This document shows positions 1 through 5,207 of a DNA stretch of 5,207 nt, piece by piece. The notes beneath the pieces were generated by a model. It was not told the origin of the DNA. It saw only the letters and a list, made by a program, of their open reading frames with translations, and searched no databases. The position numbers and the translations under genes are program-made. Numbering within the stretch: position 1 is the first letter of the stretch; the number at the start of each line of letters is the position of its first letter. Source of the stretch: Lachnospiraceae bacterium. GTDB lineage: Bacteria; Bacillota; Clostridia; Lachnospirales; Lachnospiraceae. The stretch is from NCBI GenBank assembly GCA_003447895.1, contig DLYC01000285.1, forward strand, positions 1 through 5,207, read 5' to 3'.

Positions 1-603
1 GACAGCGTCTCCATCGGAATCGTTGCGACCTGCAGCGACATCGGCCGTGTCGATGTCTCCATTCCGGATATGCTCGAGCGCTTCAAAAACCACCCTTCCA
101 TCGAGCCTTTGATCAAGGGCGGTGTTCCGCTTGAGTACTCCGCGCACCTGGTGCCGGAGGGCGGCTTTGACATGATCCCGAAGCTCTATGCGGACGGCGT
201 TCTTGTCACCGGCGACGCGGCGGCCTTCGTGATCAACCTGGGCTACACGGTCCGCGGCATGGACTTCGCAGTGGAGTCCGGACGGCTGGCAGCAGAGGCT
301 GTGATCCGCGCCAAAGCGGCGGAAGATTTCAGTGCGGCTTCCCTTTCCTACTATGAGAAGCTTGTGAAGAACAGCTTCATCTATACGGATATGAAGCAGT
401 ACCGCAACTTCCCCAAGCTCCTGGAGCGCCACGAAATCTTCAACGATGTGCCGGAGATCGCAGACGTGCTCTTCGACAGGCTGTTCAGGGTGGACGGCAA
501 AAAGCCCGTCTCTCTGCCGATGTTCGCAATCGACGAGATTGCAAAGCGCACAAGTGCGTCCAAGCTTCTTGATCTGGTCATGGTTGCACTGGATGCATTA
601 TAA
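1..603 (+). CDS. fixC: FixC-type flavoprotein (ETF-quinone oxidoreductase family), C-terminal part, 5' truncated
   Basis: The reading frame is open from the first base and ends with TAA at 601-603, giving 200 visible residues. FixC proteins are usually about 430 aa, so roughly the first half, including the N-terminal FAD-binding GxGxxG, lies upstream. Visible signatures are AHLVPEGGFDMIPKLY, then the C-terminal FAD-contacting segment GVLVTGDAAAFVINLGYTVRG (GD at visible residues 71-72) and GMDFAVESGRLAAEAV. Next comes an ETF-QO-like helical tail with SFIYTDMKQYRNFPKLLE. In the known family FixC carries FAD and, with the ETF-like FixAB and the ferredoxin-like FixX, moves electrons from NADH or ETF to quinone and/or ferredoxin. 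It probably works at the cytoplasmic membrane surface. The fixX gene begins 24 nt downstream, so the two are almost certainly co-transcribed. FixA/FixB are expected just upstream, which is inference. Family assignment is firm; the physiological electron donor and acceptor are not readable. Confidence 0.93.
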   Translation, partial: DSVSIGIVATCSDIGRVDVSIPDMLERFKNHPSIEPLIKGGVPLEYSAHLVPEGGFDMIPKLYADGVLVTGDAAAFVINLGYTVRGMDFAVESGRLAAEAVIRAKAAEDFSAASLSYYEKLVKNSFIYTDMKQYRNFPKLLERHEIFNDVPEIADVLFDRLFRVDGKKPVSLPMFAIDEIAKRTSASKLLDLVMVALDAL

Positions 604-627
604 GAGACCGGAAGGAGGTATCAGATA

Positions 628-915
628 ATGGCTAAAAAAGTTCCTGTAGATGATAAATTGGGATATAACAAATTCAATACCGACGAGAGTTATGCCCACA
701 TTGAGATCAACAGTGATTTTAAAGACGAGGCGGAGATCCGCAAAGTCGTTCTCGCCTGCCCCGCCGAGCTCTACAAATATGAGAACGGCGAGCTCACTTT
801 CAATCACGAGGGATGCCTCGAGTGCGGCACATGCCGCGTCGTTTCCGGCGGCAAGGTCGTAAAGAGCTGGAATCACCCTTACGGGGAGATGGGCGTGACC
901 TATATGCAGGGCTGA
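628..915 (+). CDS. fixX: FixX ferredoxin-like protein
   Basis: A complete 95-aa protein, the usual FixX length. It begins with the family N-terminus (VPVDDKLGYNKFN) and contains four cysteines: C44 in ACPAELY, and C63, C66 and C69 in GCLECGTCR. This CP-then-CxxCxxC order matches FixX and the C-terminal domain of ETF-quinone oxidoreductase, where four Cys hold one [4Fe-4S] cluster. It is the expected electron relay of FixC, the two together corresponding to a split ETF-QO. The ATG at 628 is preceded by AAGGAGGT (612-619) with an 8-nt spacer, a near-ideal RBS. Cytoplasmic; no signal peptide or membrane segment. It ends with TGA at 913-915, and no strong terminator follows immediately. Confidence 0.95.
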   Translation: MAKKVPVDDKLGYNKFNTDESYAHIEINSDFKDEAEIRKVVLACPAELYKYENGELTFNHEGCLECGTCRVVSGGKVVKSWNHPYGEMGVTYMQG

Positions 916-935
916 GGAAGGCCTGCCGGGCGCAT

Positions 936-1016
936 GGTGGTGCGTCTGTAGGGGTGCACGGCAGTGTGCCTGTGGCGTGCGCGGTGATGCGCCTGTAGGG
1001 GTGCGGCGCAGTGCGC
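936..1016. repeat. Degenerate tandem direct repeat, 47-nt period, two copies
   Basis: Positions 936-969 and 983-1016 align without gaps at an offset of 47 nt, with 28 of 34 bases identical. The shared core is CTGTAGGGGTGC (946-957 and 993-1004, perfectly conserved), followed by GCAGTG (961-966 and 1008-1013). The stretch between (about 966-982) also looks like a worn partial copy. It is non-coding and lies just after the fixX stop. It may be a local slippage duplication or a fragment of a dispersed repeat; one window cannot tell. Confidence 0.6.
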
Positions 1017-1056
1017 TGCGTGAGCACTCAGTTTGGTTAGATTTGTAGTTAGACGG

Positions 1057-1104
1057 GTCCTCCCGGGGTCTCTGCGATCCCGGGGCGGCCTGGAACGCCG
1101 GGAC
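1057..1104 (+). other. Predicted compact RNA three-way junction
   Basis: Read by eye. GTCC (1057-1060) can pair with GGAC (1101-1104). Inside, TCCCGGGGTC (1061-1070) pairs with GATCCCGGGG (1076-1085) over 10 bp, counting two G-T wobbles, around a 5-nt TCTGC loop. Then CGGC (1086-1089) pairs with GCCG (1097-1100) around a 7-nt loop. The three helices abut with no unpaired junction base. The strong 10-bp hairpin is secure as a sequence observation; the junction is a fold prediction. I do not recognise it as a known riboswitch class. In high-GC DNA such structures also arise by chance. Confidence 0.4.
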
Positions 1105-1126
1105 GGACGATATTTTGGCTAAGATG

Positions 1127-1152
1127 CCGGGGTGGGGTCCGCCCGGAATTTT
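1127..1152 (+). terminator. Weak terminator- or attenuator-like hairpin
   Basis: CCGGG (1127-1131) can pair with CCCGG (1142-1146) around a 10-nt loop, followed by AA and a run of four T (1149-1152). The stem is short and the T-run weak, so this is a poor intrinsic terminator. It could end leftover fixCX transcription, or together with the upstream fold act as an attenuator 32 nt before the ArsA start. Confidence 0.25.
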
Positions 1153-1175
1153 AATCGGAACGTGACTGTGTGACA

Positions 1176-1180
1176 GAGGG
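1176..1180 (+). promoter_or_regulatory. Ribosome binding site deciding the start of the first ArsA-family gene
   Basis: GAGGG lies 4 nt before ATG 1185. The alternative in-frame GTG at 1170 has only a weak CGGA-like element (1156-1159) upstream. The ATG start gives MGRIIIFTGKGGVGKT, which places the P-loop as in the neighbouring paralogue and makes both proteins exactly 390 aa, so ATG 1185 is preferred. The spacer is a little short, so GTG 1170 (395 aa) is not excluded. Confidence 0.6.
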
Positions 1181-1184
1181 TGAG

Positions 1185-2357
1185 ATGGGCAGGATCATTA
1201 TTTTTACGGGGAAAGGCGGCGTCGGAAAGACGAGTATCATATCCGCGCATGCCCTTCGCGCTGCGAAGAGCGGGCTGAAGACGCTCCTTGTGAGTGCCGA
1301 TATGGCGCACAACCTGGGGGACGTGTTTGAGACCGGGACCTCCGGCGAGCGCGTGGCCGTGGCGGAGAATCTGACGCTCCTCGAGCTCGATCCGGGGAAG
1401 ATCATGCGCGAGAGCTACCCGGACCTGAACCGCTCTCTTCTGGAGATGCTGGGCGGCAGGATGAGCCGGGCGGCCTCGGAAGTGGACAGCGGGTTCATGA
1501 TTCCGGGCTTTGAGGATCTGTTCATGCTGCTGAAGATCCGCGACCTGTATGAGAGCGGCGAATTCGATCTCCTTCTCGTGGACTGCGCGCCTTCCGGGGA
1601 AACGCTCTCTCTCTTAAAGCTTCCGGAACTTCTGGAATGGTATATGGAGAAGTTCTTCCCGGTCGGGAAGTTTATGACGCGCGTTCTGGCGCCGGTGTCG
1701 GGCGCGATCTACAAAGTAAAGCTTCCGGACAGCGCGGCGATGGACCAGGTCTCTGTGATGCACAGAAACCTCGTCGACCTGCAGGCGCTTCTGAGGGATC
1801 CCAAGGTGACTTCGGTCAGGCTGATCACGCTTCCCGAGAAGATGGTGGTCGAGGAGACCAAAAGGACCTATATGTACCTCAATCTGTACGGATACAGGGT
1901 GGAGCGGGTCTTCATAAACCGCGTGCTGCCGCCTCAGGCGGACAATCCGTTTATGGAGAAGTGGCGTGCCATCCAGGCCCGGTACATTCAGGAGGTGCGG
2001 AGTGTGTTCGCGAGGATCCCTGTCACGGAGATTCCCTGGTATCCGGAGGAGATCAGGGGGATCGAGGCCGTGGAGAGGCTCAGCCGGGATCTTCCGGATA
2101 ACGCGGAGCTGTTCGCGCCTTTGCCGGAGGAGGCTCCTGTTTCGGAGACCTACGAGGCCGTGCCGGGAGGGTATCGCCTTCGGCTGTATCTGCCGGGGGC
2201 GCAGGACGTGTCGGTCAGCGTTTACGGGCAGGACCTGGACGTCCGCACAGCGAAAATGGTCCGGAAGGTGCCGCTCCCCACGGTGCTGTCCCGGGCGCAG
2301 GTCGTAAAGACGGAGCTTTCCGACGACTTCCTGGTCGTGGAGTGGAAGACTTTATAA
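1185..2357 (+). CDS. ArsA/GET3-family ATPase with C-terminal HSP20-like domain (first of tandem pair)
   Basis: 390 aa from ATG 1185; an in-frame GTG at 1170 would add 5 residues. The deviant Walker A GKGGVGKT is at 9-16, with signature lysine K10 and Walker lysine K15. Switch I SADMAHNLGD is at 37-46, D39 matching the catalytic Asp of GET3, but the usual Pro after it is Met. Switch II VDCAPSGETLSLL is at 132-144. A hydrophobic, Met-containing region (about 149-195) follows, then the family motif LPEKMVVEETKR (216-227) and INRVLPP (244-250). Residues 326-389 look like the HSP20-like domain found at the end of bacterial ArsA proteins (GYRLRLYLPG, then a beta-rich tail). The only cysteine is C134, so the GET3 zinc CxxC and the ArsA metalloid cysteine set are missing. 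Known relatives couple ATP hydrolysis to arsenite export or tail-anchored protein delivery; neither role is shown here. It is probably soluble and dimeric, perhaps pairing with the next gene product. Confidence 0.9.
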   Translation: MGRIIIFTGKGGVGKTSIISAHALRAAKSGLKTLLVSADMAHNLGDVFETGTSGERVAVAENLTLLELDPGKIMRESYPDLNRSLLEMLGGRMSRAASEVDSGFMIPGFEDLFMLLKIRDLYESGEFDLLLVDCAPSGETLSLLKLPELLEWYMEKFFPVGKFMTRVLAPVSGAIYKVKLPDSAAMDQVSVMHRNLVDLQALLRDPKVTSVRLITLPEKMVVEETKRTYMYLNLYGYRVERVFINRVLPPQADNPFMEKWRAIQARYIQEVRSVFARIPVTEIPWYPEEIRGIEAVERLSRDLPDNAELFAPLPEEAPVSETYEAVPGGYRLRLYLPGAQDVSVSVYGQDLDVRTAKMVRKVPLPTVLSRAQVVKTELSDDFLVVEWKTL

Positions 2358-2361
2358 AAAT

Positions 2362-2384
2362 TTTATGGTGCCTGGCACCATAAA
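2362..2384. repeat. Perfect 23-bp palindrome between the two ArsA-family genes
   Basis: Left arm TTTATGGTGCC (2362-2372) and right arm GGCACCATAAA (2374-2384) are exact reverse complements around a single T (2373). It starts 4 nt after the first gene's stop codon. As RNA it gives a 10-bp hairpin with a 3-nt loop, but no T-run follows, so it is not a typical terminator. It may be an operator for a dimeric regulator, a processing or stability hairpin setting the ratio of the two proteins, or a copy of a dispersed palindromic repeat. Confidence 0.75.
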
Positions 2385-2407
2385 CTTGTCGCCATGTGGA
2401 GGACTGA

Positions 2408-3580
2408 ATGAGAATTCTGATGTACACCGGAAAGGGCGGTGTCGGAAAGACGGGAATTGCCGCCGCGACGGCCGTAAGATGTGCCGAGCTGGGCTATCGG
2501 ACGATCGTCATGAGCACCGACCAGGCGCACAGCCTGGGCGACGTCTTCGAGGTGCCGCTCGGCTCTGAGCCTGTACGGGTCGCGGACCGGCTGGACGCCC
2601 TGGAGGTCGACCCGGCCGCGGAGAGCGACCGCGCATGGGGCGCGCTCAAGGAATATCTTCGCCAGATCATGGAGGAGAAATCCGGCGCCGGCCTCGCCGC
2701 CGAGGAGGCGCTCGTCTTCCCGGGGCTTGAGGAGCTCTCTTCTCTTCTGCGCATCCTGGACCTCGACGAGAAAAACAGTTACGACGTCCTGGTGGTCGAC
2801 TGCTCGCCGACGGGCGAAACGCTGTCCCTTCTTCGCTATCCGGAGCAGCTCCGGGTGCTGACGGACAAAGTCCTCCCGCTGGTGCGAAGCGTCACGAGCG
2901 CGTTTGGCGGCCTGATCAGCCGGGCCACGACGGTTCCCAAGCCCAGGGACAAGGTCTTTGCCGAGCTGGACGCCGTTGTCAAAAGATTGCACGCCCTGCA
3001 GAAGATCCTCTGTAACCGGAAGAGGACGAGCCTTCGCATTGTCACAACGCCCGAGAGCATTGTCGTGAGCGAGGCAGAGCGATGCTATGCATGGCTGTGC
3101 GCCTATGATTTCGGCGTGGACGCGGTCTATGTGAACCGGATCTATCCGCAGGAAGCGATGGAGGGTTATTTTGCCGGATGGGCGGCCGCGCAGGAAAAGA
3201 GCCTTCAAAGGATCCGGGAGTCCTTCTCCGACAAGCAGCTGTTTTATCTTCCGCTTCAGGAAAAGGAGCTCCGCGGGCTGACGGTCCTTTCGTCCGTGGC
3301 ACAACAGCTGTACGGACCGGGCAGAGAAGACCCGACTACTGTTTTTAGTACGGAAGAGAGCTATGTAACTGAGAGAAACACGGAGGACGGCACCTGGATC
3401 ATGAAAGTGCATCTTCCGCACATGAAAGCCGCGGATCTTTCCGTGACCAAGGACGGCAGTGACCTGATCCTCGGTGTCCGGAATGAGCAGCGCAGGTTCC
3501 GGCTGACTGAACAGTGCAGCCGCAGAGAACTCAAAGCATGGTCGTATGAGAACGACATGCTTCAAATTCTGTTTGAATAG
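2408..3580 (+). CDS. ArsA/GET3-family ATPase with C-terminal HSP20-like domain (second of tandem pair)
   Basis: 390 aa, ATG at 2408 with GGAGG (2398-2402) 5 nt upstream, stop TAG 3578-3580. It is colinear with the preceding gene product and clearly a paralogue. Walker A GKGGVGKT is at 8-15 (K9 signature, K14 Walker). Switch I STDQAHSLGD is at 36-45, with catalytic-position D38 and Gln in place of the usual Pro. Switch II VDCSPTGETLSLL is at 130-142. The family motif TPESIVVSEAERCY (214-227) and VNRIYP (242-247) follow, then an HSP20-like beta domain at about 329-389 (TWIMKVHLPHMK onward). It has six cysteines (C25, C132, C202, C226, C231, C370) but no CxxC, so no GET3-type zinc site. No transmembrane segment or signal peptide. 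Possible roles are a heterodimeric partner of the first ATPase, a membrane-protein targeting factor or a pump-driving ATPase. No pump gene is adjacent; the next gene is a lactate-type permease 99 nt downstream. Confidence 0.9.
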   Translation: MRILMYTGKGGVGKTGIAAATAVRCAELGYRTIVMSTDQAHSLGDVFEVPLGSEPVRVADRLDALEVDPAAESDRAWGALKEYLRQIMEEKSGAGLAAEEALVFPGLEELSSLLRILDLDEKNSYDVLVVDCSPTGETLSLLRYPEQLRVLTDKVLPLVRSVTSAFGGLISRATTVPKPRDKVFAELDAVVKRLHALQKILCNRKRTSLRIVTTPESIVVSEAERCYAWLCAYDFGVDAVYVNRIYPQEAMEGYFAGWAAAQEKSLQRIRESFSDKQLFYLPLQEKELRGLTVLSSVAQQLYGPGREDPTTVFSTEESYVTERNTEDGTWIMKVHLPHMKAADLSVTKDGSDLILGVRNEQRRFRLTEQCSRRELKAWSYENDMLQILFE

Positions 3581-3679
3581 ATATCGTCCGTTCCGGAATA
3601 TGCCCTGTGCGGTGCTTTTCTGCGGTGTGGGTCTTTCAAATGATTCGGATGTGTCTGAAGTTGTAAGGAGGGATAGAAC
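3581..3679. other. Short intergenic gap before the permease gene
   Basis: 99 nt with no clear promoter or terminator. It holds two copies of TGCGGTG (3608-3614 and 3621-3627), possibly chance, and ends with a strong RBS AAGGAGG (3665-3671), 8 nt before the permease ATG. Base composition is lower in GC than the fixX-ArsA gap. Read-through from the ArsA pair is possible. Confidence 0.5.
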
Positions 3680-5207
3680 ATGCTAATAATTAAATTTATA
3701 CTCGGTTTGGTTCCGATCATTTGGCTGATCATAGCTCTGACCGGACTGAAAATGCCCGGCTACAAGGCATGCGGCATTGCGATCGTCTTCGCCGCGGCTG
3801 TGGCGCTTTTCTACAAGCATCTGCCGGTCGTCTCTGTCGGAACCGCTTTTCTGGAAGGTGTTTTGAGTGCGCTTTGGCCTATCATTCTGGTCATCCTGGC
3901 GGCCCTGTTCGTCTACGCGCTTACCCTGGAGACAGGGGCCATGGAAGAGATCAAGGCCATGCTCAGCAGCGTGTCAAAAGATAAGCGAGTTCTCGGTCTC
4001 ATCATCGGCTGGGGCTTTGGCTGCTTCATGGAAGGTATGGCAGGTTTCGGTACCGCTGTGGCGATTCCCGCTTCCATCCTGGTCGCTCTGAATTTTGACC
4101 CGATCCCGACAGTACTGGCGCTTCTGATCGTAAACTCCACACCGACCGCATTCGGCAGTGTCGGCGTTCCGACCACCTCCCTGGCTTCTGCCACAGGACT
4201 TGCTGCCAACGTTCTGTCCATGAACACCGTTCGGATCGAGGTGCTTCTCATGGCTCTCTCTCCCTTCCTGTTCGTCATCGTGATCGGTGGCGGCTTTAAG
4301 GCGCTCAAAGGAATGATCCCGTTCACACTGATCGCGTCCGCTTCCTTTGTCATTCCGAACTTCATCATCGGCTCTTTCATCGGACCGGAGCTTCCCGATA
4401 TCATCGGATCCATCGTCTCCATGATCCTGATGATCCTTGTGGCCCTCAAGATGAAGGACAAAGAGGTCCCGGCGGAATATCTCGTAGGCGGAAACGGAGA
4501 AGCACAAAAAGAACTGAACCTTGACGTAAACAGCGCGCTTCGCGCCTGGAGCCCCTTCATTCTGATCTTCGTGCTGCTCCTGTTTACCTCCAAGCTGTTC
4601 CCGTTCATCAACGGACCTCTGTCCAAGATTGCCTCCCAGATCAACATCTACGTGGGAGAAGGGGCAACTCCGACAGGCTTTACCTGGATCAACACACCCG
4701 GCGTGTGGATCATCCTCTCCGGTATCATCGGCGGCCTGATCCAGGGCGCTTCCATCGGAAAGATCCTCGGCGTACTGGTTAACACCGTAAAGAAAAACGT
4801 CAAGACGATCGTGACGATCTGCTCCGTACTTGCTACAGCCAAGATCATGGTCCACAGCGGAATGACAACTGATGTCGCGGACGTCCTTGTTGCCGTCACC
4901 GGCAGGTTCTATCCTTTGTTCTCGCCTATGGTCGGCGTTCTGGGCGCATTCGTCACAGGTTCCGGCACCAGCACCGGCGTTCTGTTCGGACCCCTGCAGT
5001 CGGCTTCCGCTACGCAGCTCGGCCTCTCTCCCGAGTGGCTGTGCTCGGCCAACTCCCTCGGCGCAGGCGTCGGCAAGATGATCTCCCCTTCGAACATCGC
5101 TCTGGCGACGGCTTCCGCAGGCCTTGCCGGCCGCGAGAACGAGATCCTGAGCGGCATCTTCAAATACTGCATCCTGTTTGCAGTCGTCGGCGGCATCATC
5201 TGCTTCG
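3680..5207 (+). CDS. lctP: L-lactate permease family protein (LctP), 3' end cut by window
   Basis: ATG 3680 follows AAGGAGG at 8 nt, and the frame stays open to the window end, giving 509 whole codons. Relatives are about 510-560 aa, so only a short C-terminal piece should be missing. The protein is hydrophobic throughout, with many membrane helices starting near residue 3 (IIKFILGLVPIIWLIIALTG). Family motifs are GWGFGCFMEGMAGFGTA (110-126), NSTPTAFGSVGVPT (152-165), TGSGTSTGVLFGPLQ (426-440) and NSLGAGVGKMISPSNIA (458-474). A charged cytoplasmic-looking loop lies near 258-292. Known members are proton-coupled symporters of L-lactate, D-lactate or glycolate in the cytoplasmic membrane. The motifs do not tell which substrate is used. 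The nearby fixCX genes suggest the imported hydroxyacid is oxidised with electrons entering a flavoprotein route, as in lactate-using anaerobes, but no lactate dehydrogenase is in view. Confidence 0.93.
   Translation, partial: MLIIKFILGLVPIIWLIIALTGLKMPGYKACGIAIVFAAAVALFYKHLPVVSVGTAFLEGVLSALWPIILVILAALFVYALTLETGAMEEIKAMLSSVSKDKRVLGLIIGWGFGCFMEGMAGFGTAVAIPASILVALNFDPIPTVLALLIVNSTPTAFGSVGVPTTSLASATGLAANVLSMNTVRIEVLLMALSPFLFVIVIGGGFKALKGMIPFTLIASASFVIPNFIIGSFIGPELPDIIGSIVSMILMILVALKMKDKEVPAEYLVGGNGEAQKELNLDVNSALRAWSPFILIFVLLLFTSKLFPFINGPLSKIASQINIYVGEGATPTGFTWINTPGVWIILSGIIGGLIQGASIGKILGVLVNTVKKNVKTIVTICSVLATAKIMVHSGMTTDVADVLVAVTGRFYPLFSPMVGVLGAFVTGSGTSTGVLFGPLQSASATQLGLSPEWLCSANSLGAGVGKMISPSNIALATASAGLAGRENEILSGIFKYCILFAVVGGIICF

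Larger units (their letters stand above)
916..1184. other. Long GC-rich intergenic region between fixX and the first ArsA-family gene
   Basis: A 269-nt gap with no credible gene. It contains a degenerate tandem repeat (936-1016), a short perfect hairpin (1007-1020), a strong hairpin plus a small neighbouring hairpin that can close into a three-way junction (1057-1104), and a terminator-like hairpin (1127-1152). I found no convincing -35/-10 pair. A TAAGAT at 1120-1125 could be a -10 box, but no -35 sits at the proper distance. The spacing and structure suggest the ArsA pair is a separate transcription unit from fixCX, or is controlled by RNA structure in the leader; this is inference. Confidence 0.6.

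Noticed and set aside
1007..1020. Hairpin CGCAG-TGCG-CTGCG as the fixX terminator
   Set aside because: The 5-bp stem is perfect but is followed by TGAGCACTCAG, with no T-run, so intrinsic termination is not supported.
1637..2307. Alternative plus-strand frames of 113-154 codons inside the first ATPase gene
   Set aside because: Out of frame with the conserved protein, Gly/Arg-rich and low in complexity, no RBS; shadows of the real gene.
2363..3565. 400-codon open frame on the minus strand opposite the second ATPase gene
   Set aside because: It is fully antisense to a gene with clear family motifs and a good RBS. Its translation is rich in Arg, His and Leu with no recognisable domain, which is typical of a mirror frame in GC-rich coding DNA.
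1185..3580. An arsenic resistance operon
   Set aside because: Only the ATPase family matches. No arsB/acr3, arsR, arsD or arsC is present, and the first protein has a single cysteine, so the metalloid-binding cysteine set cannot be present.
3608..3627. Two TGCGGTG copies as an operator before lctP
   Set aside because: Only 7 nt each at 13-nt spacing in a G/T-rich stretch; too weak to separate from chance.
3913..4855. Two long minus-strand open frames (244 and 293 codons) opposite lctP
   Set aside because: They overlap each other in different frames and lie inside the conserved permease. The His/Asp/Gly-rich and Ser/Met/Arg-rich translations are products of the sense codon pattern.

Overview
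The window reads as part of an anaerobic, fairly GC-rich Firmicutes (Clostridia/Lachnospiraceae-like) chromosome. This is inferred from the strong AGGAGG-type ribosome binding sites, the FixC/FixX type, the bacterial ArsA-type ATPases and the LctP-type permease; nothing here fixes the species. All genes lie on the + strand and no mobile element, CRISPR array, tRNA or rRNA is visible.

Layout: (1) 1-603, the C-terminal ~200 residues of FixC, a flavoprotein of the ETF-quinone oxidoreductase family whose start lies upstream; (2) 628-915, FixX, its ferredoxin-like partner, 24 nt downstream with a strong RBS; (3) 916-1184, a 269-nt non-coding gap holding a degenerate 47-nt tandem repeat and several GC-rich predicted hairpins, three of which can fold as a compact three-way junction; (4) 1185-2357 and 2408-3580, two tandem ArsA/GET3-family ATPases, both 390 aa with the preferred start, each with an N-terminal P-loop ATPase domain and a C-terminal HSP20-like beta domain, separated by a 50-nt spacer with a perfect 11-bp inverted repeat; (5) 3680 to the window end, an LctP-family L-lactate (or related 2-hydroxyacid) permease, nearly complete.

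Working model: FixC and FixX, with FixA/FixB expected upstream but not visible, would form an electron-transfer (possibly bifurcating) flavoprotein complex. LctP would import lactate or glycolate, whose oxidation would need such an electron path. The tandem ATPases are not explained by this. No arsB, arsR or arsD is present, and their sequences point to a paired, separately encoded equivalent of the two-half ArsA pump ATPase or of a GET3 dimer, with small-heat-shock-like domains added. Their placement between a redox complex and a permease is the most interesting point of the window. A link to membrane-protein targeting, cofactor handling or assembly is only a hypothesis.
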